From Gammaproteobacteria bacterium (GTDB lineage Bacteria; Pseudomonadota; Gammaproteobacteria; Enterobacterales; Alteromonadaceae), in the NCBI GenBank assembly GCA_017302255.1, contig JAFLDV010000016.1:1-64000 (forward strand): 64,000 nt of DNA. The letters run 5' to 3'. Below are positions 52,400 to 62,523 of the stretch, in pieces. The notes under the pieces are model-generated. The model saw only the letters and a program-made list of their open reading frames with translations. It did not search any database and was not told the DNA's origin. Each line of letters opens with the position of its first letter. Position 1 is the first letter of the stretch. A program made the translations under genes and the position numbers.

Positions 52400-53860
52400 T
52401 TAGGACTTTTTATACACACCAACGTTTTGATAGCCCTGCTCTGCCAGTAATAAAGCCTGCAGTCGGCTCATAACACCACGCTCACAATACAAAAAGTACT
52501 GTTGCTGTTGGTCAAGCTCAGCAAAACCTTTGGCCAATTTAAAGAATGGCAGTTCGACAATCTGATGGGTATGCAACTGCAGTGGTTTATCTTCCACTTC
52601 ATCGCTCGCCCGAATATCAATGACCACAGCACCTGCTGGCAGCACGGATTCGGTTTGCACTGTTGCAACTTGTTGATCTGCTTGATACTCAACAGTGCGA
52701 ATATCCAGAACTTTGGCCGCTTCGCTGACTTGTTTTAAAATTTCAAAATCAAATCGAGCTTCTGCTGCTTCCACATCCGCCATCACGGCATTGATAGTTG
52801 GACTTTTCGAAATAACGCCGCAGTATTCCGGCATGCTTTTCGCTAAATCCTCAGTGCCGATGGCACGCGCCATATCGATAATTTCTTGTTTATCTTGGTA
52901 AATTAACGGGCGCAATATCAGCATGTCGGTGACACGGTCGATGGCATTTAAGTTGGCGATAGTTTGGCTGGCAACTTGACCAATACTTTCACCAGTAACC
53001 ACCGCTTTGATGTTCAGACTTTCAGCAACTGTGGTTGCTGCGCGCATCATCATGCGTTTTAGCACAACTCCCATCAGGCCAGAGTCAATCTTGGTCAATA
53101 TTTCTGTGACTACAGGGGCAAAATCTACCGACACAAATTTTACCTTGTGTGACAAACTAAATTTTTGCCACAAGTAAAACGACATTTGCCGAACACCAGT
53201 TTCGTGCGCTGCACCGCCCAAATTGAAAAACAAATAATGAGTACGCAGGCCTTTTCTAATCATCAAGTAGCTGGCCACCGCAGAGTCAAAACCACCTGAA
53301 ATCAATGACAACACATCCCCTTGGCTTGGCAATGGAAACCCACCCATACCTTGGTAAATATTGGTTTTCATAATGAGTTGTTCTTTGCGAATTTCCAATT
53401 GCACAGTGACGTCAGGTTTGTGTAATTGAACTTTGGCGGACGCAATATGCTGATTTAGACCGCCGCCGATGTAGCGCTCGGCTTCGGTTGAAGTAAATGG
53501 ATGATTGCCTTGTCGACGCACTCGCACACAAAACGATTTATGCTCTAGTTGCGGACGGTAGAGCGCGAGCACCTGCTCAAAAATGTCATGGAGATCGGTA
53601 AAAGTGGCAGACTCCATCTGCGCAAACTGGACAATACCCGGAATACATTGCAGATGCTCGACCATTTGGTCGCGTAAAGTTAGATCATTCTTATCAAGAC
53701 GAACGGTCAGATGATCAAACAGATTGTGCACTTCAACCGCTGGGTCAATTCTCAGCAAAATCGTTTTGATATTTTGCTCAAGCAGCATGGTCTGGCGCTT
53801 ACGCACCGACTTACTTTTAATAGAGATCTCAGGGTGGAGCTTAACAATAAATTCGATCAT
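52400..53860 (-). CDS. thiI: tRNA 4-thiouridine synthetase ThiI (with rhodanese domain)
   Basis: A 486-residue sulfurtransferase that makes 4-thiouridine-8 in tRNA and can supply sulfur for thiamine thiazole. Order: ferredoxin-like/THUMP domain (about 1-165), PP-loop ATP pyrophosphatase L-I-S-G-G-F-D-S-A-V-A (about 188-198), the M-P-E-Y-C-G-V-I-S region (cysteine near 344), and a C-terminal rhodanese domain (about 400-486) whose persulfide cysteine is in F-L-Y-C-E-R-G (about 456-462). It is the long enterobacterial-type ThiI with both cysteines. Transcribed alone, convergent with panE. Confidence 0.96.
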   Translation of the reverse strand: MIEFIVKLHPEISIKSKSVRKRQTMLLEQNIKTILLRIDPAVEVHNLFDHLTVRLDKNDLTLRDQMVEHLQCIPGIVQFAQMESATFTDLHDIFEQVLALYRPQLEHKSFCVRVRRQGNHPFTSTEAERYIGGGLNQHIASAKVQLHKPDVTVQLEIRKEQLIMKTNIYQGMGGFPLPSQGDVLSLISGGFDSAVASYLMIRKGLRTHYLFFNLGGAAHETGVRQMSFYLWQKFSLSHKVKFVSVDFAPVVTEILTKIDSGLMGVVLKRMMMRAATTVAESLNIKAVVTGESIGQVASQTIANLNAIDRVTDMLILRPLIYQDKQEIIDMARAIGTEDLAKSMPEYCGVISKSPTINAVMADVEAAEARFDFEILKQVSEAAKVLDIRTVEYQADQQVATVQTESVLPAGAVVIDIRASDEVEDKPLQLHTHQIVELPFFKLAKGFAELDQQQQYFLYCERGVMSRLQALLLAEQGYQNVGVYKKS

Positions 53861-53929
53861 GGCACTGACTTATCAAAAAAACGGGCGCTGATTATACAGC
53901 GCCCGTAAAATTTAATCGACCAAACAAAC

Positions 53930-54865
53930 TTAATTACCGCCTGGTTGCCGCAGTTCGATTGGATCTGACTCCTTCGCCTTACCTTGCATTATCGAAATCT
54001 CAACACGACGATTGCGACGGCGATTTTGTTCGGTATTGTTTGGCACTATCGGCCGAGTATCGGCATGGCCAACTACCACTAAACGATTTTTATCAAGGCC
54101 AGTACCGGACATCAACTCAACTGCCACAGAGACCGCGCGTTTAGCGGATAACTCCCAATTGTTGCTATTAAGTTCATCCGACACTTGGTCATTATCGGTG
54201 TGACCTGTCACGGTAATTTCACCGGGAATATCTTTAAGGATCGCACCAATTTGTTGAATGATTGGTTTAAATCTTGGTTGTAGAAACGTTGAACCCGATG
54301 GAAAAGAACCATTTTCGCGGATCCGAATAATAATTTGCTGACCCAGAGCTTCCAACTCAATGGCACCGTCTTGAATTTGCTCTTGCATTTGTTCAGCAAT
54401 TTTCTTCAGCATGTCATTGGTTTGTTCCTGCATCTGTGCAGTTTGCGCTTCCGTCGGCGTTGAGGAACTATCATCGGTGCTATCACTTGCGCCGCCCGTC
54501 TTATCTTCACGTTGCTCTTGTCGACCGCCCTGAGAATCTTCTTCACCCGCTTGGAACTCTAAAGTCTGCTGGGTCATGTCCATAGTTTGCTGTTGAATAG
54601 TATCAATAGGGGTCGGATCAGGACGTCCTGGGCGGAACTCCATGGCGATAACACTGGTACCTTTCGGAATATCTTTAACTTCAATTTTATTCTGCACACC
54701 AAAAGCAAACGCCATTGAACCGGCAATTTGCTTAAATTTTTGCACGTCCATTTCCGAAAACGATAGCAGCAATACGAAGAAACACATCAACAGCGACATT
54801 AAGTCTGCAAATGTGCCCATGTACGCGGGTAGCCCTGGCGGCGGGCACTTAGGACATTTAGCCAT
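53930..54865 (-). CDS. pomB: Flagellar motor stator protein PomB (MotB family)
   Basis: A 311-residue stator subunit. One N-terminal membrane helix carries the ion-binding aspartate in F-A-D-L-M-S-L-L-M-C-F-F-V-L-L (D21). A flexible, Gln/Asp/Thr-rich linker (about 90-160) follows, then an OmpA-like peptidoglycan-binding domain with V-T-G-H-T-D-N and N-R-R-R-N-R-R-V-E-I (about 283-292). The pairing with pomA and the PomB-like N-terminus point to a sodium-driven motor; this is inferred from family. It lies 3 bases after pomA. Confidence 0.93.
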   Translation of the reverse strand: MAKCPKCPPPGLPAYMGTFADLMSLLMCFFVLLLSFSEMDVQKFKQIAGSMAFAFGVQNKIEVKDIPKGTSVIAMEFRPGRPDPTPIDTIQQQTMDMTQQTLEFQAGEEDSQGGRQEQREDKTGGASDSTDDSSSTPTEAQTAQMQEQTNDMLKKIAEQMQEQIQDGAIELEALGQQIIIRIRENGSFPSGSTFLQPRFKPIIQQIGAILKDIPGEITVTGHTDNDQVSDELNSNNWELSAKRAVSVAVELMSGTGLDKNRLVVVGHADTRPIVPNNTEQNRRRNRRVEISIMQGKAKESDPIELRQPGGN

Positions 54866-54868
54866 GGG

Positions 54869-55639
54869 CTATTCCCCTTCCGTTTTAACTTCGCGTTTTT
54901 TCGCCATTAAGTAGTTACGGAGCATACCTTCAATAACTTTCGGGTTTTGACCATCTTGGATCCCCATGATTGCGTCAAGAATCAGTAAGTTATTACTTTT
55001 TTCTTCTTCATTGCGGATAGACATCTTGTCGGCAAGCGGCATAAACAAACAGTTCGCTTGCAGAGCACCATAGAGCGTTGTTAACAGTGCCACCGCCATT
55101 GCCGGACCTATAGCTTTTGGATCCGACATATTCGCTAACATCGCAACCAAACCAATTAATGTTCCGATCATGCCCATTGCCGGACCTAAGTCACCAAGTT
55201 GTTTAAACACCCCAACATAGATGCCATGACGCTCGTATGTTAGATCGATGTCTTTTTCTAAAGTACCGCGAACCACATCAGCATCGTGCCCATCAACTAG
55301 CATATTGATGCCTTTTTGCATAAACGCATTTGGAATTTCTGCTTCTTCCAAAGCTAAAAAACCACCTTTACGCGCAGAATCAGCAAGTTGCACTGCTTTT
55401 TCAATAAGCTCTTCTGGTGACTCCATCTTAAACATAAAGGCTTTGCCGAGCGCTTTACCCGAGCCAAGCAGCTGAGCCAGGGTGAACTTCATAAATACCA
55501 CAGTAAAACTGCCGCCGAAAACGATAACTATCGACACGAAGTCGTAGAACATGACAAGGTTACCGGCGGAGCTTAAATACATCGCCCAGACCATCATACC
55601 GATAGTCGCGACCAAACCAATGACGGTTGCTAAATCCAC
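54869..55639 (-). CDS. pomA: Flagellar motor stator protein PomA (MotA family)
   Basis: A 256-residue four-helix membrane protein. The N-terminus L-A-T-V-I-G-L-V-A-T-I-G-M-M-V-W opens the first helix. The cytoplasmic loop between helices 2 and 3 holds the rotor-interacting charged residues. Helix 3 is in G-D-L-G-P-A-M-G-M-I-G-T-L-I-G-L-V-A-M-L and helix 4 in G-P-A-M-A-V-A-L-L-T-T-L-Y-G-A. These motifs are conserved in PomA. Coupled to pomB; the flagellar structural genes are not in this window. Confidence 0.94.
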   Translation of the reverse strand: MDLATVIGLVATIGMMVWAMYLSSAGNLVMFYDFVSIVIVFGGSFTVVFMKFTLAQLLGSGKALGKAFMFKMESPEELIEKAVQLADSARKGGFLALEEAEIPNAFMQKGINMLVDGHDADVVRGTLEKDIDLTYERHGIYVGVFKQLGDLGPAMGMIGTLIGLVAMLANMSDPKAIGPAMAVALLTTLYGALQANCLFMPLADKMSIRNEEEKSNNLLILDAIMGIQDGQNPKVIEGMLRNYLMAKKREVKTEGE

Positions 55640-55828
55640 AATTTATCTCCTGCTGTTACCACAATGCTTGGCACTTTTAGCTTAGCTTACCGAGAGTTAT
55701 CGACCAACGTCTTTTTTTAGTTAATTTTTTTTCAAGCTGAATGGTTTTTTCTACAGGGTAACGGCAATCTGATTGACCCATAGCGCTAGCTGAGGTAACT
55801 TTGCGCACAAAAGCGCACGAGGCCCACT

Positions 55829-56074
55829 ATGAGCAAAAAGCAGCCAGAACCCCAGCAATTTGAGCAAAATCTCCGCGAACTCGAGAATATCGTGCAACAG
55901 CTGGAGCAAGGCGACTTATCGCTTGATCAAGCCTTGCTGCAATTTGAACGTGGTGTTCAGCTTTCGCGACTAAGTCAGCAACAGCTGCAAAGTGCAGAGC
56001 AAAAAGTACAAATCTTGCTGCAACAGCCGAGCGGCGAACAACTTCAGCCATTTAGCCAAACTCAGGACGAATAA
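55829..56074 (+). CDS. xseB: Exodeoxyribonuclease VII small subunit
   Basis: An 81-residue helical protein. It carries the XseB core [22 protein letters not shown], split over residues about 12-33, followed by F-E-R-G-V-Q-L-S-R. It partners XseA, which is not in the window, in degrading single-stranded DNA. First gene of the xseB-ispA-dxs operon, a conserved gammaproteobacterial arrangement. Confidence 0.94.
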   Translation: MSKKQPEPQQFEQNLRELENIVQQLEQGDLSLDQALLQFERGVQLSRLSQQQLQSAEQKVQILLQQPSGEQLQPFSQTQDE

Positions 56075-56075
56075 A

Positions 56076-56960
56076 TTGCTGGCCAGTCTTCCACAATGCC
56101 AACAACGTGTTGAACAGTTCATGACGGATGCCCTAGCAGTCCGTTCAATCACTGACGACAAACTTTTAGCCGCCATGCGTTATAGTTTGTTGCTCGGCGG
56201 CAAACGGGTGCGTCCATTTTTGGTTTACAGCGTCGGTCAAATGCTCGGAGCTAATCCTGCCGATTTGGATGGTCCTGCGGCAGCCATTGAATGCCTGCAC
56301 ACCTATTCGTTAATCCATGATGATTTACCCGCAATGGATGATGATGACTTACGTCGTGGCAAACCAACCTGTCACAAGGCCTTTGATGAAGCGACAGCGA
56401 TTTTAGCTGGTGACGCCTTGCAAGCCCTTGCCTTTGAACTGTTATGTAGTCATCCATATCAACAAGTTAACTTAGCTTCACAGCTTGAGTTAGTGAAGCA
56501 ACTTGCTTTGCACTCTGGTTACAACGGCATGTGTGGCGGTCAAGCGATCGATTTAGCGCATACTGACAAAGCGATGACTTTGGCTGCGCTGGAAAATATG
56601 CACCAACTAAAAACTGGCGCGTTAATTGAAACTTCTGTCAGATTTGGTTGGTTGTGCAGTGGCAAAACCGATGAGAACGAACTTACCGCGTTAATCACTT
56701 ACGCACGAGCACTTGGGTTAGCTTTTCAAGTTCAAGACGATATTCTTGATATTGAGGGAGATACCGCAACTCTTGGCAAACCTCAAGGCTCAGATCTGGA
56801 AGCAAATAAAGCCACTTACCCCAAATTATTAGGGCTGGAAGCAGCAAAAGCTAAAGCTCAAATGTTGTTAGCAGAAGCCAAAGATGCACTTTCTGTGCTA
56901 CCTTATGACACTTCTGAGTTGAGCGCTTTTGCTCATTACGTAATTGCCCGCAGTTTTTGA
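56076..56960 (+). CDS. ispA: Farnesyl diphosphate synthase
   Basis: A polyprenyl synthase making farnesyl diphosphate for ubiquinone and undecaprenyl phosphate. I choose TTG at 56076, 1 base after the xseB stop and 8 bases past AGGA, giving 294 residues, close to E. coli IspA. The long upstream in-frame extension (from 55992) lies inside xseB, and ATG 56121 would be short. First aspartate motif D-D-L-P-A-M-D-D-D-D (about 84-93), G-G-K-R-V-R-P-F substrate loop (about 44-51), second motif F-Q-V-Q-D-D-I-L-D (about 218-226). Confidence 0.93.
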   Translation: MLASLPQCQQRVEQFMTDALAVRSITDDKLLAAMRYSLLLGGKRVRPFLVYSVGQMLGANPADLDGPAAAIECLHTYSLIHDDLPAMDDDDLRRGKPTCHKAFDEATAILAGDALQALAFELLCSHPYQQVNLASQLELVKQLALHSGYNGMCGGQAIDLAHTDKAMTLAALENMHQLKTGALIETSVRFGWLCSGKTDENELTALITYARALGLAFQVQDDILDIEGDTATLGKPQGSDLEANKATYPKLLGLEAAKAKAQMLLAEAKDALSVLPYDTSELSAFAHYVIARSF

Positions 56961-56974
56961 CCAAGGTTTAGACA

Positions 56975-58840
56975 ATGGCGCTCGATATTTCTGATTACCC
57001 TTTATTAGCCAAAGCCAATCTTCCGGCTGAATTACGCCAATTGCCGCAAGAGCAACTGCCTAAATTAAGCGATGAGCTACGTACCTATTTATTGCAATGT
57101 GTGAGTCAGAGCAGTGGCCATTTTGCGTCTGGTCTTGGCACCATTGAGCTCACTGTCGCGCTGCATTATGTGTATAACACGCCATTTGACCGACTGATTT
57201 GGGATGTGGGTCATCAAGCTTACCCGCATAAAATTTTGACCGGCCGTCGCGAAAAAATGCCAACAATTCGGCAATTAGATGGCCTTCACCCTTTTCCATG
57301 TCGCGAAGAAAGTGAATACGATACACTGACAGTCGGCCATTCGAGCACGTCAATTAGTGCAGCTCTCGGCATGGCGATTGCCGCTCGTCAAGAACAAGCC
57401 AATCGCAAAGTCGTTGCAGTAATTGGTGATGGTGCTATCACCGCTGGTATGGCTTTTGAAGCAATGAACCACGCTGGTGAAGTGCGTCCTGACATGCTGG
57501 TTATCTTAAATGACAACGAAATGTCGATTTCTGAAAACGTTGGTGCGCTGAATCGTTATTTTGCACGGATCCTCTCGGGTAACTTCTACACCAGCTTGCG
57601 TGAAGGCGGGAAACGTATTTTAAGTGGGGTGCCACCGCTACACGAATTAGCCAGCCGCGCGGAAGAACACTTTAAAGGCATGGTAACACCTGGTACTTTC
57701 TTTGAAGAATTAGGCTTCAATTACATAGGCCCAATCGATGGGCATGATGTAGTGAACTTGGTCGATACAATTCGTAATATGCGGCAGTTGAAAGGTCCAC
57801 AGTTGTTGCATGTCGTGACCAAGAAAGGCAAAGGCTATGCCCCAGCTGAACAAGATCCTATCGGTTACCATGCCGTCAGTAAGTTTGACCCAGCATCACA
57901 AGCACAACCCGCGAAAAAAGCCGGACGTCCGAGTTTCTCCAATATTTTCGGTCAATGGATTTGTGACATGGCTGCGCAGGACCCAAAACTGCAAGGCATT
58001 ACCCCAGCAATGCGCGAGGGTTCGGATTTAGTTCAATTTTCCAAAGCCTATCCAGAGCGCTATTTTGATGTAGCCATCGCAGAACAACATGCAGTGACTT
58101 TAGCTGCAGGTTTGGCGATTGAAGGCTTAAAACCTGTGGTAGCGATTTACTCAAGCTTCTTACAGCGCGGTTATGATCAAGTGATCCACGATGTCGCGTT
58201 GCAGAACTTAGATGTGTTATTTGCCGTAGATCGCGCAGGACTAGTCGGTGCTGATGGTGCCACCCACCAAGGCGCCTTTGACTTAAGTTACCTGCGTTGT
58301 ATTCCAAACATGCTTATTATGGCGCCATCGGATGAAAACGAATGCCGTCAGATGCTATTTACCGGCTATCAACACAAAGGCCCTGCCGTTGTGCGTTATC
58401 CGCGCGGTAGCGCAACCGGAGTTGCGCCTGAGCAGCAAATGTCAGCTCTGCCTATTGGTCGTGCTAGAGTCGTTCGTGAAGGCAATTCTGTCGCCATTCT
58501 GGCCTTTGGTACTTTATTACAACAAGCCATTCCAGTTGCTGAAGCACTAGGTGCTACTTTGGTGGATATGCGTTTTGTGAAACCGTTAGATTTAGCGCTG
58601 TTACAGCAGCTGCAAGCTGAGCATCAGCTGATAGTGACATTGGAAGATAACGCTATCGCCGGCGGTGCGGGTTCAGCAGTAAATGAAGCGATTGCAGCAC
58701 TACAATTAAACTATCGCGTGCTGAATTTGGGCTTACCTGATCATTTTATTCGTCATGGCACTCAAGATGAGCTGTATGCAGAACTTGGCCTCGATAGCGC
58801 GGGCATTAGCCGCCAGATTGCTCAGTTTAATGCAAAATAA
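56975..58840 (+). CDS. dxs: 1-deoxy-D-xylulose-5-phosphate synthase
   Basis: A 621-residue thiamine-diphosphate enzyme, first step of the non-mevalonate isoprenoid pathway. [13 protein letters not shown] is at about 48-60, [10 protein letters not shown] at about 76, ThDP site [15 protein letters not shown] at about 151-165, the transketolase pyrimidine-domain [15 protein letters not shown] at about 418-432, and the C-terminal domain follows. It lies 14 bases after ispA, so both supply isoprenoid precursors. A strong terminator follows. Confidence 0.97.
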   Translation: MALDISDYPLLAKANLPAELRQLPQEQLPKLSDELRTYLLQCVSQSSGHFASGLGTIELTVALHYVYNTPFDRLIWDVGHQAYPHKILTGRREKMPTIRQLDGLHPFPCREESEYDTLTVGHSSTSISAALGMAIAARQEQANRKVVAVIGDGAITAGMAFEAMNHAGEVRPDMLVILNDNEMSISENVGALNRYFARILSGNFYTSLREGGKRILSGVPPLHELASRAEEHFKGMVTPGTFFEELGFNYIGPIDGHDVVNLVDTIRNMRQLKGPQLLHVVTKKGKGYAPAEQDPIGYHAVSKFDPASQAQPAKKAGRPSFSNIFGQWICDMAAQDPKLQGITPAMREGSDLVQFSKAYPERYFDVAIAEQHAVTLAAGLAIEGLKPVVAIYSSFLQRGYDQVIHDVALQNLDVLFAVDRAGLVGADGATHQGAFDLSYLRCIPNMLIMAPSDENECRQMLFTGYQHKGPAVVRYPRGSATGVAPEQQMSALPIGRARVVREGNSVAILAFGTLLQQAIPVAEALGATLVDMRFVKPLDLALLQQLQAEHQLIVTLEDNAIAGGAGSAVNEAIAALQLNYRVLNLGLPDHFIRHGTQDELYAELGLDSAGISRQIAQFNAK

Positions 58841-58860
58841 ACTCTAGTTATGATGCATTT

Positions 58861-58889
58861 AAAAATCCCAGCACATGCTGGGATTTTTT
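58861..58889 (+). terminator. Rho-independent terminator of xseB-ispA-dxs
   Basis: A 13-bp perfect stem pairs AAAAATCCCAGCA (58861-58873) with TGCTGGGATTTTT (58876-58888). Its arms form the flanking A- and T-runs, so it can work in both directions. Confidence 0.94.
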
Positions 58890-58974
58890 ATGGTGATTGC
58901 CTTTATCCGTCATCATTCACTGATTTACCGATAAGCAATGACAACATAAACCAGCAACCCATAAAGAAGTCAGC

Positions 58975-61900
58975 CTACTGCGGCTCTTTACGCATTCGTG
59001 TTAACTCGAACCAAGCCACACCGTCAGCCAAGAATTTCTCAACCTGCGCTTCGATATGATTCGAATCTTCAAACTCGAACGCGTCAACTTGTTGGTCAAA
59101 CGCAATTGTAGCAACGCCATTACGACCATTATGCTTCACATGGAATAATGCAAGTTCCGCCAACTGCAACGACACTTCCCAACTAATCAGCTGCCCGCCT
59201 AATAGTTCTAGCGGATACACCGAGTAGCCCACAGAGCAGTTAACTGGCACTACCCGCCCGTCTGGTAGCATAAAGCTGTCGCCGCTAATCAGTTCGTTCA
59301 GGCGAACGGCAAATTCACGAACCAGATCTTGGGGCACGTCACGTAATACCAACATGAATTCCTCGCCGGCATACCGAACCACATAGTCCGAGCCACGAGT
59401 TTCGCGAATGAGTAAACCACTGATTTGCTGCAATAAACTATCGCCAGCACTGTTGCCGTATTTATCATTAATGCCTTTAAAGTTATCCAAATCAAGATGA
59501 ATAAGCGCAATACATTTATTCTGCGCGAGCATAGATTCGCGGTTACGCTGGTAATGTTCGATATCTTTGGGTAACTGTTCAAACATAAAGCGACGGTTAC
59601 GTAAGCCAGTGAGCGTATCCTTCAGGGTTAAATGCGAGAGCTGTTCATTTAGCTCATTTAACCGAATATTTGAATTTTCTAGCTCCAATGTCCGTTGCTT
59701 CACCAACTTGGTCAATTCATATTCGCGACTTTGGTTGTTGCGGCGTAACAGCCAAACAATGCCATATAAAACAAACATTGCTAACAGCAGCCAGAGACCG
59801 CGATAAATAACGGTTTCATCGAAACGCCGCGGCACTACGATTTCTAAACTACTTTGCCCTGCAACTTCCCAGTTTTGGTTGTAGCTACGGCTTTGTAAAA
59901 CGAACTGGAAGGTTCCTGGTGGTAAATTGGTATAAATGGCTTCGCGTCTTGAGCCTACTTGATGCCAGGTGGTATCAAAGCCTTGCAGTTGATAGCGAAA
60001 CTCTAACGACAATGGTTTCAGAAAGTCGATCTCTGTGTAGTGAATGCTAAAGTTTCGCTCGCCGGTTTCTAACACCAGTCGTGTTTGCTCTGGCAACACA
60101 GCATAAACTTGATTCGTCACAACCTGTTGGATCAATGGAATATTATGTTCATCCCGATTTACTTTAAGCGAGACGGGAACCGACACCAAGCCTTTTAATG
60201 TCGGGTACCACAACTGATTTTGCCAGAATGCAACTTTGCTATGACCTGAGCCATTACAGCAACGACCTGGCGCAGTACCGAGCTGGCGATCGTAAGGCGT
60301 TAGCACTTGCTCAAACACCGACTGATTGTTTTCACCATGGCGAATATCTGCAGGATGAAAACGAAAGATGCCTTTTAAGGTACTGGCCCAGACATAACCG
60401 CTTTGCTCGTGATGATAAAGAGTAACTATAGGTTCAAATGGCAAGCCGTTGGCGGTATCGATATCCGTCCATTGCCCACTAAAATGTCTGACAAATAAAC
60501 CATCATCAACGGTCGCCACCAATAAAGTGCCATCTTTTAATTCCAACATGGCGCTGATAAAACCATTGGAAAGCGGTGTGCCAAGTCCTAATCTCGTTAA
60601 ACGTCCTTGAGCAAATTGGTAAGCACCTCTAGTGGTGCCGATTAGCAATTTATCTTCTTTTTCATCAACATATGTGACAACTGTCGATTCAAATTCGCTA
60701 TTAAGTGCAAAAGGTTTTAGCACTGAATTCGCGTACTCGTATAAACCTAGATTGGTTGCTATCCAATAACCGCCCTGACGTTTAGGTTTAATGACTTTGG
60801 TTTTTACACCAATTAATTCTTCCACTAACGGCAGCAAAGTACCCGTGGTGGCGTTATAGCGATATGGCCCGCTATCACTGGCTAAGAGCCATTCATCACC
60901 GACTTGTTGTAAGTCCTGAATAGTGCCAAGCGCCAAGGTTTTATCCAGCGGCAACTCGCGGTATTGAAATTGTTTATCGAGTAAGCCAATTCGTCCGGTG
61001 GTGGTCAAAATCAAATCGCCACCAGAGCTCGCAGCTAGACTTCGCACCATCATTTCTTGATTTTGTTGCCCCAACACCCGTTTGATTTTCCCGCGCGATG
61101 CACGGTAAAGACCATCGCTAAAGCTGCCTAACCAGACGTTTTGACGGTTGTCTTCGAAAATGTCACTAAATCGAGTCGAGCTTCCCAATTCATCGCGTGA
61201 AATGATTTGCCAATCTTGGCCTTGATGACGGTGATACAACTTGTCGTAACCTGAAGCCCAGTCGCCACCTTGTTTATCGTGATGTAATTGATAAATGGCA
61301 TGGCCTGGTTCTGATGGTAAATCACAACGTTTGACTTCACCTTTGGCATTTACATGAAAATAGCCTTGTTCACTGGCTAAATGAATGCTGCCATCTTCCC
61401 ACTGCAAATCATAAATCGGGTGCTGCGCAATATCCGAAGCCAACGGCAGCTTTTCTAAATGGCCGTTATGATCAAGTTTGTATAAAAATTTGTTGCTAGT
61501 AACCCAAATATGTTCCGGGGTAACCAGAATTTGACTGACCGGCTCTTTGATTTCTTCAACACGGCTTACGATGTTGTCTTTGACGCGGAATAGGTTATCT
61601 GCGGCGACCCAAATCTCATGTTCACTCACTTGAGCAATATCAGTGACTTCACCGAGGATTGGAAAACGGTCAAACTTCAGGGTTGCCGGATTGAGACCAG
61701 ACAAACCCGACATAGTGCCGACCCATATGTAGTCGTGGCGGTCGGTAAACAAATGGGTGATTGCATTACCAATCAACTGCTTATTTTGTTTGGTCGAGAA
61801 ATTTTCAAAGCGTTGACCATCAAACCGGTTGAGGCCTTCCAAAGTACCGACCCACAAATAGCCTAAACGATCTTGGGTGATAGCTCGGACCGAGTTATTG

Positions 61901-62022
61901 GACAAACCATCGACGGCTGTCCATTGCTTGATATCGTAATCGTAGATTGATTGGGGACTTTGCGAGTATGCGCTGCCAGCGAACAGCATGAAGGATGTGA
62001 TGAATAACAGGACCTTGCGCAT
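58975..62022 (-). CDS. Two-component-regulator propeller diguanylate cyclase
   Basis: A 1015-residue transmembrane signalling protein. Signal peptide about 1-20. A periplasmic beta-propeller of Reg_prop repeats (about 30-680) has recurring L-G-Y-L-W-V-G-T-L-E-G-L-N-R-F-D-type units. A Y_Y_Y domain follows (about 690-750), then one membrane helix (about 758-780), a coiled coil, and a GGDEF domain (about 815-975) with D-T-L-T-G-L-R-N-R-R and active-site loop R-Y-A-G-E-E-F. AGEEF is a known active variant. R-G-S-D five residues earlier matches the product-inhibition I-site. No response-regulator domain, so ligand sensing by the propeller probably controls cyclic-di-GMP synthesis directly. Confidence 0.94.
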   Translation of the reverse strand: MRKVLLFITSFMLFAGSAYSQSPQSIYDYDIKQWTAVDGLSNNSVRAITQDRLGYLWVGTLEGLNRFDGQRFENFSTKQNKQLIGNAITHLFTDRHDYIWVGTMSGLSGLNPATLKFDRFPILGEVTDIAQVSEHEIWVAADNLFRVKDNIVSRVEEIKEPVSQILVTPEHIWVTSNKFLYKLDHNGHLEKLPLASDIAQHPIYDLQWEDGSIHLASEQGYFHVNAKGEVKRCDLPSEPGHAIYQLHHDKQGGDWASGYDKLYHRHQGQDWQIISRDELGSSTRFSDIFEDNRQNVWLGSFSDGLYRASRGKIKRVLGQQNQEMMVRSLAASSGGDLILTTTGRIGLLDKQFQYRELPLDKTLALGTIQDLQQVGDEWLLASDSGPYRYNATTGTLLPLVEELIGVKTKVIKPKRQGGYWIATNLGLYEYANSVLKPFALNSEFESTVVTYVDEKEDKLLIGTTRGAYQFAQGRLTRLGLGTPLSNGFISAMLELKDGTLLVATVDDGLFVRHFSGQWTDIDTANGLPFEPIVTLYHHEQSGYVWASTLKGIFRFHPADIRHGENNQSVFEQVLTPYDRQLGTAPGRCCNGSGHSKVAFWQNQLWYPTLKGLVSVPVSLKVNRDEHNIPLIQQVVTNQVYAVLPEQTRLVLETGERNFSIHYTEIDFLKPLSLEFRYQLQGFDTTWHQVGSRREAIYTNLPPGTFQFVLQSRSYNQNWEVAGQSSLEIVVPRRFDETVIYRGLWLLLAMFVLYGIVWLLRRNNQSREYELTKLVKQRTLELENSNIRLNELNEQLSHLTLKDTLTGLRNRRFMFEQLPKDIEHYQRNRESMLAQNKCIALIHLDLDNFKGINDKYGNSAGDSLLQQISGLLIRETRGSDYVVRYAGEEFMLVLRDVPQDLVREFAVRLNELISGDSFMLPDGRVVPVNCSVGYSVYPLELLGGQLISWEVSLQLAELALFHVKHNGRNGVATIAFDQQVDAFEFEDSNHIEAQVEKFLADGVAWFELTRMRKEPQ

Positions 62023-62046
62023 AAAAACCTGCTGAGAAGAAATTGA

Positions 62047-62523
62047 TCAGTGAATAAAAGGTAACCATACACTATGCAAGACAGCACAAGCCAGTATACC
62101 AGCGACAATGTCATCTAACATGATGCCAAGACCGCCATGAATATTGCGATCGAACCAGCGAATTGGCCAAGGTTTTACAATATCAAACAAGCGAAAAAGC
62201 GCAAAACCAACACAAAGATCGATAAAATCTAATGGAACTGCCCACATCGTTATCGCAAAGCCGACCACTTCGTCGATGACGATAGAGCCATGATCCTCGA
62301 CACCAATGTCGTTGGTCACGACCTGACACACGTACACCGAAAGTACCGAAAGCGCCAATAAAAAGCCAATCACTACCCAAGATGAAAAGAAGCTCAGGAT
62401 AACCACTAAAGGCACTGCGGCTAAAGTACCGAAAGTGCCCGGCGCTTTTGGCGCAAGACCAGAGCCAAGACCTAAAGCCAACCAATGTTGCCACTTTGCG
62501 AGGTTAAACGGATGTGTAGCCAT
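62047..62523 (-). CDS. pgpA: Phosphatidylglycerophosphatase A
   Basis: A 158-residue membrane enzyme removing phosphate from phosphatidylglycerol phosphate. It carries G-S-G-L-A-P-K-A-P-G-T-F-G-T-L (about 20-34), I-V-I-D-E-V-V-G (about 80-87), R-L-F-D-I-V-K-P-W-P-I and G-G-L-G-I-M-L-D-D-I-V-A-G (about 130-142), the acidic metal sites of the family. Its ATG shares one base with the thiL stop. Conserved nusB-thiL-pgpA order. Confidence 0.95.
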   Translation of the reverse strand: MATHPFNLAKWQHWLALGLGSGLAPKAPGTFGTLAAVPLVVILSFFSSWVVIGFLLALSVLSVYVCQVVTNDIGVEDHGSIVIDEVVGFAITMWAVPLDFIDLCVGFALFRLFDIVKPWPIRWFDRNIHGGLGIMLDDIVAGILACAVLHSVWLPFIH

